From: Corydoras sp. C115
Taxonomy: Eukaryota; Chordata; Actinopteri; Siluriformes; Callichthyidae
Reading direction: 5' to 3'
NCBI GenBank assembly: GCA_019802505.1
Contig: JAFMOC010000070.1
Location: 473,501 to 537,500 of the forward strand
DNA: 64,000 nucleotides
Shown piece after piece: positions 46,440 to 58,729 of this stretch. The translations under genes were made by a program, and so were the position numbers. The notes under the pieces are model-generated. The model did not search any database. It saw nothing but the letters and a program-made list of their open reading frames with translations, and had not been told where the DNA came from. How positions within the stretch are numbered: position 1 is the first letter of the stretch; every line of letters starts with the position of its first letter.

Positions 46440-47000
46440 ATACCGCGGCACTCAGCCAATTCCCAATTCCTTGCCAGGGGTCTGGGCGGGAGCCTTATTT
46501 GCACGGCTGGCCGGCCTCTCCTGTTAAAGGTGTATCACTTTGGTGATGAAATACCATAAGCTAAAGAGTAATTAACGCCGACCCGATGACATGCGGGTCT
46601 GCGGCTAGCCCTCAGAACGAGCCATGCGCCATTCTCCTAAAAAGCATTAGCTAGAAGACATGTGAGGGAAGGCGTACACCTTGATGCACTCTGTTTGAGG
46701 CAGAACAAAGGGATGGAGAACGAGGGAAAGAGAGGAAATGGGAATGCAAGATGATGGCGGAATAGGCACGGTGGAAGAATAAGGAGAAATGGCTTCTGAT
46801 GTGATCCTTGCCATCATCCAAAGCAGGAGGCTCTGAAAGGCTAAATTGGCACTCTAATAGAAGGGGGCTTCTATGCTAGCTTGCACTATGTACAGTACAA
46901 GCGGCATTGCGTATGCACACGTGTCTCTGCATCTCGGTGGCAGGTTGCTTTAACGCTCACTCAGTTGAAAGTTGGATGGAAGTCTTCAATATTTAATACA
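46440..47000. promoter_or_regulatory. Candidate conserved non-coding block
   Basis: GC-balanced, repeat-free DNA with gagtaattaacgccgacc near 46566 and gcattagctagaag near 46645. No coding potential is recognised. Confidence 0.35.
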
Positions 47001-47761
47001 GAGGGAGTGCACATGGTGAGGAGGGGGTGGGCTAATGATTATTTGTGACAGAAGGCTATGTGGGTTGAATCAGGCAGCTGAATGTAGGGCAGCGCGAGAG
47101 ATCCTCGCTGCCTCCCTGACACCCGAGGAGGAGAACACCAGAGGCTCTGCAGCTGAGAAGTCTAAAATCAGTTCATATGATATGAACCATGGAGCGGTTT
47201 GTGGGTTACTATTTATAAGATGCTCTCAGGATCTTGCGCATCCCAGAAAAATAAAGGCCTTTTTTTTCCCTTAGAAAAGATTTGGGTTCCTTGTGATAGT
47301 TGGCTCTTTGACCATTTTTGCCCACACCACATAAAGTTCTCTAAGAACTGTAACTTTTGTATGTGAAATTCAATAAAGTCCAATAATATTTCTGTGGTTT
47401 GTTCAAATCCATACATTTTTTATGGCATCTGGTTCCAAAGCTTTTGGACTGTTATTGCTCGTGTCTCAAATTATTATCATGAAGATTCTACTATCTGAAG
47501 TTAACAAATAGGGTTGTTAAGGAAAGCATTCAAATAAAACACACAAATTAAGTGCATTATTTAATTTTGTTCTCTTGATCATTAGAAAAAAATACACTCA
47601 TGCATGAAGTACAATGAAATGTTATTCTTTACATTTCCTACACATTTCTTTATCATAAAAACAAACATTCCATTCCAAACTGGTACCTTTTTGGCACTAT
47701 AACTGCTTTAACACTTTTCTGAAGACACTGAAGTGCGTCATTGTAAATCTTTACCTATTTT
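47000..47761. other. Unremarkable AT-rich stretch
   Basis: I see nothing that can be called here. Confidence 0.6.
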
Positions 47762-47966
47762 GGGGGAGTGGTAGCTCAGTGGTTAGGGTGTTGGGCTATC
47801 AATCTGAAGGTTGGCGGTTCAAATCCCAGGTCCACTGAAGTTACCAGTGTGGGTCCTTGAGCAAAACCCTTAACCCTCATTGCTTCAGGGATGTTGTGAT
47901 TAACCCTGTGTTCAACTTGTAAGTCGCTTTGGATAAAAGCGTCCAATAAATGACCAAATGTAAATG
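47762..47966 (+). mobile_element. tRNA-derived SINE, near full length
   Basis: A box in gtggtagctcagtggttagg, B box GGTTCAAATCC (47816-47826), shared body GTGGGTCCTTGAGCAA, and tail GCTTTGGATAAAAGCGTCC then AAATGACCAAATGTAAATG. It is the same subfamily as 8331-8528. Confidence 0.9.
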
Positions 47967-48454
47967 TTTTTGTTTTTCAGATCAGACACTGTTAAACGAT
48001 CAGGTCTGGCTCAGTCAGGGCAAGTCTTCATTCTAGTTTGATGGTACTGAGGTCAGACCTCTGTGTGGAACCATCAAATTCTTCCACATTAATATTTATC
48101 TTATCAATCAAATCTATATGGACCTCACATTACACACTGAAATGTAGTCATGATGGAATATAAAGGTGCTATCCCAAACTGGTCAATGTCACATGATGAC
48201 CAAAGCCTATCCCTGGATAAGCTAGAGATACAAAGATTCTACAGACACACTGTCTATTAGAAAGCATCACACACTTATTAATGTTAACTCTCACCAAGGG
48301 GTGATGTAGAGCAAGCAGTCCACCTTCTGTCAGAGTCCCTGTAGGCATTTAACAGGCAGTAACTGCAGGCAGGGATCAAACGAAGGTCCCTGGAGCAGTG
48401 GAGCACCAACATTACCTGCTGCACCTCAATGTTATCATACATGTATAGGTAACT

Positions 48455-48845
48455 GATGGACTTTGTAGTTTTACGATTACAGACTGTAGTCCATCAGATT
48501 TCTTTATTGTTGTTATTTCTGTTGGTACTCTGTTCTCTGTTGGTCAGGACCATCACAGAACAGGTATCATTTGGGTGGTGGATTGTTTATTGTCAGTTCT
48601 GCAGTGACACTGATGTGGTGAGGGGGTTTTAGTGCAGCAGTGCTGCTATAGTTTCATTTAAACACTGTTGGGATAGGAATAATTCACCAACTAAATAATA
48701 CCTGCTCCGAGGTGGTACTATTGGGGTCCTGTTCATTAGAGAAGAGAGTACACAGTATGTACTGTAGAACACAAACAGATGGACTACAATCTGATATTGT
48801 AGAACTACAAAGTCCATCTTTACTATAAGTGGAACTGAGAAAATG
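48455..48845. mobile_element. Foldback / MITE-like element, copy 2 (inverted)
   Basis: Arms at 48455-48497 and 48776-48819 show the same GATGGACTTTGTAGT...GTAGTCCATC design as copy 1. The internal sequence is the reverse complement of copy 1 (for example cactgatgtggtgaggggg here), so the two copies are in opposite orientation. Confidence 0.8.
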
Positions 48846-49280
48846 GACAATAAGTGGCGCGCATGTTCAAACTTTTGATTGATACTGTATATGTATAGAG
48901 GGATGAATACATCTAATCCTTTTCTAGCTCTGCATTTGAAGATGGGCAGACCAAGAAACCCATCAGGGGACCATATATAACCATTTTTCATTCCCTTTCA
49001 AATTCAAACAACCCTTTACATTACACCGATTCAGAACAATGCTGCAAGAGCTTGGCGAGAAACAATCTGGCTTTGTATAGGAGACACTTCTACCTTTTCA
49101 AATGGTATCAGTCAACAAATTTACCATGAAGGTCTTTTTACACCATGTGATGTTTAACAATTCCCACAAGGGATTTGGTCGAATTGACCTGTTAAGCTAT
49201 CGATCAGCTGCCACCTACTTGTACTAGAGCTGTGTTCTCTGAGTGATTTGCACAGCAGGATGCTGACATTTATATGTCTT

Positions 49281-49400
49281 GTGGCAGTGGAGGCTCAGTG
49301 TTTAATGCACTGGACTGTAGTCCAGAAGGTTGATGATTTAGGTGCCAACACTGCCAGTTTACCACTGCTGGTCTCCTGAGCAAAGTCCCTAACCTTGCTT
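49281..49400 (+). mobile_element. Old tRNA-SINE fragment
   Basis: It has an A-box-like head (ggcagtggaggctcagtg), a decayed B box (ggttgatgatttagg), and ctgctggtctcctgagcaaa reminiscent of the family body. Strongly diverged. Confidence 0.55.
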
Positions 49401-52400
49401 GAATTGCATCATATGGCTTATCTCTAAAACACTGATGCAAAGCCTGTTGTAAATACCTTTTTATAAATGGTAAAAACCACAAATCACCTTTCTGAATGCC
49501 TTAAACTTCTTTATGCTTCTTTCATTTAGCCATGTTTGCTTGAGAACCTGAGATTGGTACCACTATTGTCCTTCAGTTAAGTGCAGTAATATTCTTAGCT
49601 ACGTTTTTTTTAGACCAGTCTACTTAGATCATTGGTGTATCAGTTGTAGATCAGTATCATTTCTCACTAAGCTGCTACAGTTAACAAGCTGTGAGGTACC
49701 CAGCTCTGTTGGTGGTTCTTAGTGGATGACTTTGCTTTGTAGGTGCTATTATTCCCCAGATGATTGTATGCAGGATTGGAAGTGATGGGGAGAAGGCAAA
49801 GCTGAGGGAACATGCACACCCACATACACACAGATGCACACACAGACTAGGAATCCATGGGAATGAAGTCTGCTGAGGTTCAAGGTCAAAGCCAGAATAG
49901 AGAAGCCTGGGGCTGCATTGTCTGCCTTCGCCCCACACCCACCACACAAACCATACATCCAGCCCCTGACACACACACACACCAACATATCATGAAACTG
50001 CACCTCGTGGCACATCACCCTCAGCTCCAAAGTATCAAGCAATGCCTGTGTGTGCGTAGGAGGGTGGATACTGCTTTGTATAGCTCTACCCTGACTTATA
50101 CAAGACCTAACATTGAATCAAAATCTATAGTCTTGATTTAAATATAGCACTTCCTTATAGATGTAGCATGATTATAGGCAAAGCTGTTCAGCAGTGAGAA
50201 ACGATGCTAGTCCCAGCTGGTGAAGAGAAACTGCGACCAAGCCTGAGGAAAGAGGCTGTGATTAGCTCCTTTGTTGGAGGTCTTTTGAGCTTCATTGGTT
50301 TCAAAGAAAAGCTGTCTGATGAGTCCATCCAAGCTTGGCCGAAACTTTGTATGCAAGACAAACTAAGTTATGGTGGTCCCCCTCGTGTGGGTCTGTGCAG
50401 CAGAATGATACAGAATGCTTGCACATATGGTCACCCGCTTTCAGGACCCCACAAAAGCACTTTCTCACTTATTTTTTATGTACGCTTGACAGAGCAGGGG
50501 GTGTGGACACATGCAACAGGACAAACACACACTATACACAGCCAGAAATAAAAACGGACCCATATGTGATGTGTGTTAGAAATAATAACCTGCGACACTT
50601 GCTTATATCAGTACACTTACTGCACTTATTCTCGTTTTATTTCATTTCTGCAATGTCGTGAGGTACAGGCTCACGCTAAGCCTATTTTGAACCTAACTTG
50701 GATTTATAAGCAGGATTTAGATGGATGATATGTATTTCTACATGGTTTAACTTAGGGCAGGTCACATGATTTCCTACTGAAAACCAGGACTCAATGGTGC
50801 TTCGTGAAAAACTAGGGAAGCGTGGCATCAAACAGTGATGCACTCTGAAAATTTAGAGATTTAGGACAATCAGGTTCATGTAATCAGAGGATAATGAGAT
50901 CCCTGGAGACGTAGATGTTTACTTAGCCATACATTTAATTATATGATAATGTTATACACTTAAAGTATCATAATTGCATATTTTATTTTGTTCAGTATTA
51001 GCTAAATGTTTCTAAATACAGTCAAAACATTTGTAAACTTTGCTCCATTTAATGAAACTTGTGGCTCATGTCTCTTGTCATACTGGTAGCTAGCAGTCGG
51101 TTAGCAAACTAGAACCTATAAAATAGTAGTTGTAATATTGTTTTTTTTTAAACATATATGGCTTCAGATAAATTTATTCAGACTAGTGGAGTTCAAATGC
51201 GTGTGTCCGATTGAAGCGGTTGGTCAATTTGCTAATGGTTTATGTCGTCATTAGCAGCTATCCCACTATAAGATCTTAGCTACACAAAACATTAAATGAA
51301 TAAAAAAATTCAATTCAATGAAATTTGAAAGATATTTTGTCCTGCAAACCATTGGGAGAGAAACAACCGGAAAAATCTAAACAATGTTTCAGAAAAGTTC
51401 TGCGGGAGTTTTTAAATACAATGGTTGCTTGCTCTGCACACCATTAGACATCTCTGCCTTATTGATCTTTCTAGTAAATGTAAAATTATGTCTGTAAAAT
51501 GCAGTTTGTGTTAGTCATCCTCTAATCCTTCGTCAGTGCTCATGCAGTGCAGTGAGGCCTGCAGCCGGACATTAAGGTTCGGTGGATTTTACTCAGCCAC
51601 TGTGTTTTAAACTGATTTAGAAGTCCAGCAACACTACTGTGTTTTTCTTATTCTTTATTTAGCCGCTGCTATATTCAGTATAGGAGTCAAAATCATCATC
51701 TTTTTACACATTTCCTATGAACGACTGAACAAGCCATCCAATAACCCCCTTCTCCCTAAGGCCAGGCTGTCTTAAGCTAAAATCTTTAAATCTTGCTCAA
51801 AAGAGTACATAAATTCCCCCAGGCTGACCTGCTGTGGGCCCTGTCATGCGGGGTTTCTTTGGAGCAATGTCATGGCCAGCCACTATCCCAAGGCTTTAAG
51901 ACTGGTATTAGGCCCCCCTCTGGGAATGGTTTACCTCTGGCCTCAGATACCCATACTCTTACATTTATTGATACTAATTTTTGTCTTATGTTAGTGCTGC
52001 AGCTCCATTTAATATGGTATTTTATAGTACATTAAGCTCTAATTAAGGAAGAAACAAACTTCCCTGTGTGTCTGAAAGGACTGGTCTGTAATGGCTCAGG
52101 CTGGAGAGAACAGCTAACTCGTAGCTCGGAGAGCCTCAACAAAAGGCCGTCTCTGTCCATTGTGTGCGAGCTGTTTTTCCCACGAGAGGCCCGTCTAGCT
52201 GAAAAGGGAGTGTATCAGTTTCTTCTGACATGGATGTTTATTCATTCTGTAGGCGACCGTGCTGCCAGCTCAAAAGGATTCACCTTACGGTTTTTGATGT
52301 GTATGACACACAAAAACACACAGACACATACTTTACTCGGAAGGGAGGGGGGAGTGAGCAGGGTGACAATAAAACAGTGTGACATATGGATCTCTAACTG

Positions 52401-54240
52401 TGTATACATTGGCTACAGGTATAGTGGCAAAATAGGCCATGTATGCATTTTTCAATGAATACACAACTGCTTATTAGGGTTCATTGAGGAATAAACCATG
52501 CAATTGGCACAGAGCCATATAACAAATACATAAGACCTGTTAAAAATACATGAAAAAAGTTTAAAAAATAAATGTGTTGATGGTGCATAATGGAATATTG
52601 TCTTCAAGTCCTTAAAAGTTTGCATGAACAAGGTATTCTATCCTATTTGACACCCCCCACATAATAAACAAACGGGCAAATAATTTACTAAAATGCATGA
52701 CTTTTGGACTAACAAGTGATTTAGAGTATGCAACACTAACAGTTGTTCAAAAAGTATTGAATATTAATACAATATATTATAAAACATATAATAGTTTTAT
52801 ACCTGTTTACAGTGACTGTCCATTCATAGAGGATGGGTCCCCCACTAAGCCTTGGTCCTCACAAGATTTTTTCTTTTGAAAGCAAAACACACATCAGGGA
52901 GTTTATCCTGCCACTGTCACTTTGGCTTGCTCTTTCAAGGTTCACACTAAGAACCCTGTAATGCTTCTTTGAGACAACATACTATTGTAAAATAAAATGT
53001 GCTGAATAGATAAAAGCATGAATAAAAGTAAACTTCAAAATAATACCATGATCTAAAAGCCAAAGCAGATACCTCCTCAAGGACAGACCAACAATCACTG
53101 TCACAAAAGATGTGACAGTTTGCTCAATCTTCAACATTCCAGTGTAGAGTTAAGTTAAGGAGGCATTGGGTGCAAAACAAACCCACCACAGTAAGCCGGT
53201 CTCAAATCAGAGACAGCCATTCTCATCTAAGATAACAGCACAATCCTTTCTCTCCTCTCGCTCTTGACCCGGTGTGAGACAATCACCAGAACTTGACGAC
53301 CTGGCTGCCATGTTGAGACTCACTTTGAAAGGTCTTCATTGTGGAGATGTAACGGGATGCCACAGCAGGTAGCTTGAGCCACTGTTTGGATCTGAAAAAC
53401 CTTTTTCCTTTTCCAAACACAGCATCAGCTGAGAAGGCCAGTGAACACTTTCTATTCTTAAAATTTCACCCTTGCTGTACAGCTTCAGAACACAAACTAG
53501 TGCCTTTGTCAACCAAGCTGGTCTCATGTGGGTAAATCTATAGCAATTTTGACAACCAAAGGCCAGGCACTTGTGATCAAAGCACTCCTGGATAGGTTAT
53601 TTGAAATGACCATGGAAAAATACAAATAAAACATAAATGTAACTCACCTTCTATCACAGTATAAGAATCTTCTCTACGGTGATGAATGTCCATTTGCCAT
53701 GGTATCCAGTACCACTTACTGCCTAGAACAAAAAAAAAATCACATTTTCTTTTTTATGGAACAATCTTTTGCTCACAGCCTTACATAGCAGCACATATCA
53801 CATCGCTGTAACACATACATCATTCCAACAACATATTTCATTTCGGGAATGCATTGATTATTTAACCAGGGAAGTCAAGAATTTGTAGAAAATAAATGAT
53901 ATATATGATGGAGTGGGAGTCCTTTCCTTGAAATACTGGCTTTAAAATGAGAGGATTTGTAAGTGGAAATTAGAAAAAAGTGGGAAAAAAAGGGTGCACA
54001 GCAAACAATATCAAGAGTTATTAGAGTTCCTTGCAAGTTTTTTCAGATCTTTTCATCAGATAAAACAAAACATGGTTGTTATTTAGTCATGCCAATTAAG
54101 TTGCAACCTTTCACTCAAAAACTCATAAATACACAAAGAAATTGTTTAAAAGTCTTATGTAACAATCAGCAACAAAATCCCATTCAACTGAAAAAAAAAT
54201 AGTATTAAAAGCCTTCTGTGATTAAAAGAATGGAATTTCT
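49400..54240. other. Desert segment without recognised genes
   Basis: Unique AT-rich DNA with short CA-rich stretches (49801-49840, 49970-49982). Open frames up to 130 codons show no domain or splice context. Confidence 0.55.
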
Positions 54241-55160
54241 ACTCTCATGTTCGTTTTTAGGTTTGACATGGACTTGTTGAGCCTTAGCAATTTAGCAGCA
54301 AGCTAGTTTTACTTCTCTTTTACACTTAAGCTGAAATAGAGCTTTTTGCCATTTCCATGCTGGCATTCTGAAGCTTATCCACATATTTGTCTTTCGAGTT
54401 GCCGGGCATCACAGCGGGCGTGTCGGGTGGCAGTCTTGTCTCAGGCTAAATCATGGTTTTTAGTGTGAAAGCAAAGATGCTGCTGTCTCTTAGCCTGAGT
54501 GTGAGCCAACTGTCAGGAATCACATTTTAGGAGCTTGTTCAGGTCACGCCAGGAGAGCAGCTTTATGTTCTCCACCTCATGCCTTGCCTTTTCCCTCCAG
54601 TCCTTGTCTACCTTTCTCTTTTAAATTCTGCCGGCTTGCACTCGTTCCACCAAACCAGTGTTTGCTTTCTTGCCTGGCATGAGATTAAAATCATTTGATT
54701 GGCAGGTACGAAGGGCTCATTTCTAAAAATGTGGAAATTAAAAAATTGGATTTGTAATCAGGTCTGAGTAAGCTGCCCAGCGTGTGAGTGCATGGGACGC
54801 TTTATAGGGCAGCATCAGATATTGAACAAAAATAAAAACAAAATTAAAACATGTTAAAATGCACTCGGTACGGGTGCAAGTCCTTACTGCCATTCACAAA
54901 GCACTTATGGCTGGCATTAGCCTTCACCGCTGTGTGTAATGTTTTATTGCCATGGACGACAGACATGCAAATTGCGGCGTCACATTATGCAAGGTCTTTT
55001 TGTCTGGTCAACATGCGCCGGGAGATTTCTGTGTAGCCATCTGTGGTCTTCCTCTTTTGAAACGTGAGAAACCGACGCACATTAGCATAAGAATAATTGA
55101 CATTTTAAATTAATCCACCAATCACAGAGGATTATTTTTAGAGGATGCACTAGAGAATGG
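54240..55160. promoter_or_regulatory. Candidate conserved non-coding block
   Basis: Repeat-poor sequence with an octamer ATGCAAAT (54965-54972) directly followed by tgcggcg, gacattttaaattaatcc near 55098, and CpG-bearing patches (gttgccgggcatcacagcgg). Inferred enhancer DNA. Confidence 0.35.
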
Positions 55161-55875
55161 CACTACAACATTGGTAATGGTAAAACATAAAGGAAGAGGG
55201 ACTGGGCATAAGCCTGAATGGATAACCTCTTAAGTATCTCACGTTTATTCCTTTTTATTTTCATTTGCTGTGTTTTATTTCTACCTTTTACCAACGTTTT
55301 TTCTCACGACCTCACTGACTACGCCATGAATATAATTGTACATAGAAGAATTGTTGTTTTAGATGTTTAAAAACATCCATACTGCTGTGTGACTGGCAAT
55401 GCTAAAAATCATAAGCATGGAAGAGTTATTGCCTCTTGGTGCATGTAAGTGCTAGTGCATGTGTCCTGTTTTGTGAACACAGCACAACAGACTCGGCATT
55501 GAATTATTCAGAAAGGCTAATAAAAAGAGTCACTTTTGGGTGAACTATGGTCTGCAATCCACATATCCCTTAGTAGCACATGGCCCCATTTTTATGCATC
55601 TACACTTGCACACTAAATGCACTGCCACAAATGACTTTATGGTGAATCAGTGCTAACTGTTTAAAAAAAGCTTCTATTGTAATGCATATCATGCAACTAG
55701 GGAAAGCTTGTAAACCATTAAATGTATATAGCCATGAATTTATTTTGCGTTTAACAGAAATGAATCCTCTGGCACAGCTGGTTGCTTGTGTTCGTGAATC
55801 TCCTATGTGTGCATGTCGAAACCAGGCACATGGCCTCACCCATGTGGCAGGGTGGTGGAGCGGAGGTTTATCCAG

Positions 55876-55889
55876 ATCTCCATGGCAAC
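55876..55889 (+). promoter_or_regulatory. RFX X-box-like motif
   Basis: ATCTCCATGGCAAC keeps the CC ATGGCAAC part of the X-box well, while the first half site is imperfect. Confidence 0.25.
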
Positions 55890-56227
55890 GCTCCACTGTG
55901 CCAAGCTAATACCAAGCAAGGGGTACCCAGAGCAAAGCAAGCAAAGAGAGAGTGATTTAAAGCAGCAGTTTGCTCATCTCCTTTAGAGGTTTTGTTACTA
56001 TACAGCAAATTTAAAAATATATAAATCATTGCTGTTTTATGTGTTAACAGTGGAATTTGTGTCTGTTAATTCAAGCAAATATAGAGAAATGTAAAAATCC
56101 AATATAAATAGTGAGCAATAAATAGAAATATTAACTTTAAAGTGGAGACACTTTAAAGATATTCTTACAAAATCATTTGATGAATGAAATAAGCAGTAAA
56201 ATTAAATATGGTTATATGATTTTAAAT

Positions 56228-56500
56228 AGTCTATGTGGGTTTCCTTTGAGTTTTCTGGTTTCCTCCCACAGTTCAAATAGATAGATTCAAGGTAAATTGG
56301 CTGCTTTAAATTGCCCCTATGTGGTGTGTTTGTGTGTGTGTCTGTGTGAGTGAGTGTGTGCCCAGCAATAGATCTTCGCCCTGTCCTGTGTCTGTTCAGC
56401 CCTGGAAACAGTCTCCTCTAGATGGGCACAGGGACCCCCCCCCCCCACGACCCTCATATAAATTAAGTGCAAGAGAATGAATGAATGAATGAATTGACAA
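56228..56500 (+). mobile_element. SINE copy with ATGA tail
   Basis: Plus-strand copy of the 16.5-kb family: ttcctcccacagttcaaa, aaattgcccctatgtgg, a (GT) stretch, a poly-C run at 56436-56447, cacgaccctcatataaatt, and the aatgaatgaatgaat tail. The tRNA head is missing. Confidence 0.75.
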
Positions 56501-57571
56501 AATTCCCACAGACATACTCCAAAAACTTGTAAAAGTTCATCTCAGAAGAGTAAAATCTGTTATTGCTGCAAAAGAGAGACATCTTGGAATTTAATGTTAT
56601 AAACCCTCTTGTATGTGTAGGTATTTTGGTGCATTAAATATTGTATCTAAGGGTTTATCTATCCTTCCTAAAGCAGTATAGCTCATCTATATAAATACCA
56701 TTTATAACTAATTGCTATAATCATTCAAGGCTCAGCTAATGAAAAATATTCCCACTGGGGTTTCCTGTCATTAAAAGTACCAATAATTATATACAGATTT
56801 ACTGCATCATTTTATTCATAGAATTCAAGTAAATATGGCTTGCAGCAGTTACAGTACGCATATTAAACATTTTCCCCTTTATCTATTGTACTTTAAAGCC
56901 AAACCCTTTATTACAATATTAATAAGAAAGCAGAAGTAATTCCCGGTAATATGGCAATTGAGTTAACTTCTTGTTATGCGTTTGTATTTCGCCAGTTGAC
57001 AGATATTTAATCATGTACCTGTATTTAATCAGCGCTGAAAAGACACTACGCAACTCCTAAAGGCTATATTCTGTATCACAGTTACATGTACAAGCTCTTC
57101 CTCCTTACACTAAAGGGGTTACAGCAGGAATGGAATGTGTTGTAAATGATTTATAATAGTTGAAACCATTTCAGTGTACCTCAGTGCTGTGGAGGGATGC
57201 AGAATGCATTCAGCACTGCACTTTGCTTATATATTGTTGGATGTGTGGTGAGAACATGGGTTTATCTACCTCAACAAGGGAGTTCCATGTGAGCAGAAAA
57301 GTAGGTCAAGACAGCCTGAGTTTGAGATGTTTAATCTAATTGAACTAGAAATGTAGTGCCATGTGCGGTTCTTTTATCTGACATGTTACTATTTATTCTC
57401 ATTCAAGGTGAGAAAAGATGGGAACTGAAGTCAGGCCAGCGGAGGATTTTACACTACACCCAAAAGTAAAGGTTTGTAAGTTTTTTTTTACATTTGTGTT
57501 ATCGGAGTTATTTATAATACTGAGAACCTAAAAGAATACACAGAAAATCTGTAGCGTTATTTAAAAATCAT

Positions 57572-57712
57572 CTCATCTCATTATATTATTATGCTTAATC
57601 CTATATTAGGGTCGCGGGGGTGTTCCCATGCCCTTTCAGGTTAGAACGTTTTAGGGGTCAGGCAGATACACCCAGGACAGCGTGCCAGTCTATAGCTGGG
57701 CACACCACATTC
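57572..57712 (-). mobile_element. SINE 3' fragment
   Basis: Minus-strand 3' part of the same family (attagggtcgcgggggtg, acacccaggacagcgtgcc). Confidence 0.75.
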
Positions 57713-57949
57713 TGTCTTATATACAGACCTCTGTGTGTAATTCTACAATTGACAACCAAATTCTTAAAAGGATAAAAGGCTTACTGTTTATGCTTTAAAA
57801 CATGAATATACCACGTTAAATGTTCAAAACCAGGAGAGTTGTCCACTTTGTGTTGTATACCCACCATTGCAAGACTTTTAATTTGGAATCCCGGCATCAT
57901 TGCCCCCATTATTTTATGCTAGACATATTCACTTGATTATTTTAGTCAT

Positions 57950-58210
57950 ACGGGTCACATTAACACATTACTAACAGACTAATGAATTTCCTTAGGTGCT
58001 CCTCGAAGGCACTTGATGCATTGTGCATGCTAGTCGTCTATTCATTAGCAGTTATGTGAGGAGAGAGAGCCATGCTGGCTAAATGGAGAGGACTACTTAG
58101 TTTAATGGAAACACTCAGCTCCAGGTAAAAGCTCTGATTTGATCAGTAAGGATGAGCTTGATGTGTTTGACGTTAACACGGCCACTTTGTCAAGTCAGGA
58201 AGTTTAGTTT
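57950..58210. promoter_or_regulatory. Candidate conserved non-coding element
   Basis: Unique sequence with homeodomain-type cores (gactaatgaatttcc, ctattcattagcagtt) and a palindromic tgatgcattgtgcatg. Conservation not computed. Confidence 0.3.
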
Positions 58211-58499
58211 AAGTGTTGGTAGATTCTCTGGGAGGTAATATGGAGTGGGTGGTGAGTGTGACACGGGTCAAATTTATATTTCTTTATGCACTTTGTGCTG
58301 AGTCAGCAGCACTGAGACAATGATAAAACACTCAATGATGGATACAGATCTGGGATCAGATACTACAGTTTTTATTTCTTACTCAAGGCTCTGTATTGTA
58401 TAAATATTTTTACCGCAGTAATAATCTAAAGTTGAGTGTCTAGTTTTAAAATAGAAGCACAGTTTTTCTTGTGCGGGATTTTAACCAAACTGTTAAAAC

Positions 58500-58728
58500 A
58501 GTGATGTAGTGGTTAGCATGTCCACGTCTCAGCTCTGGTGATCGGATCTGGGTGGAGTTACTGCATGGCTTTTTTCTGGGTTCTGATGTTTCCTCCTACA
58601 GTCCAAACTACCCCTATATCTGTAGTGTGAGTGAGTGAGTGTGTGGCCAGCGATGGATTTGTGCCCTATCCTTAGTGCATCTGCCCTTCCCCTTGAAAAG
58701 GATTAAGTTGAATGTAATAAGATGAGAT
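58500..58728 (+). mobile_element. Diverged SINE copy
   Basis: Plus strand: an A-box-like head (gtgatgtagtggttagcatg), a decayed B box, then gtttcctcctacagtccaaa and ggccagcgatggatttgtgcc. It belongs to the 16.5-kb family. Confidence 0.7.
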
Positions 58729-58729
58729 G

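Larger units (their letters stand above)
55160..57950. other. Desert segment with SINE copies
   Basis: No gene is recognised. It holds an X-box-like site and two SINE copies listed separately; the remainder is AT-rich and unremarkable. Confidence 0.55.
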
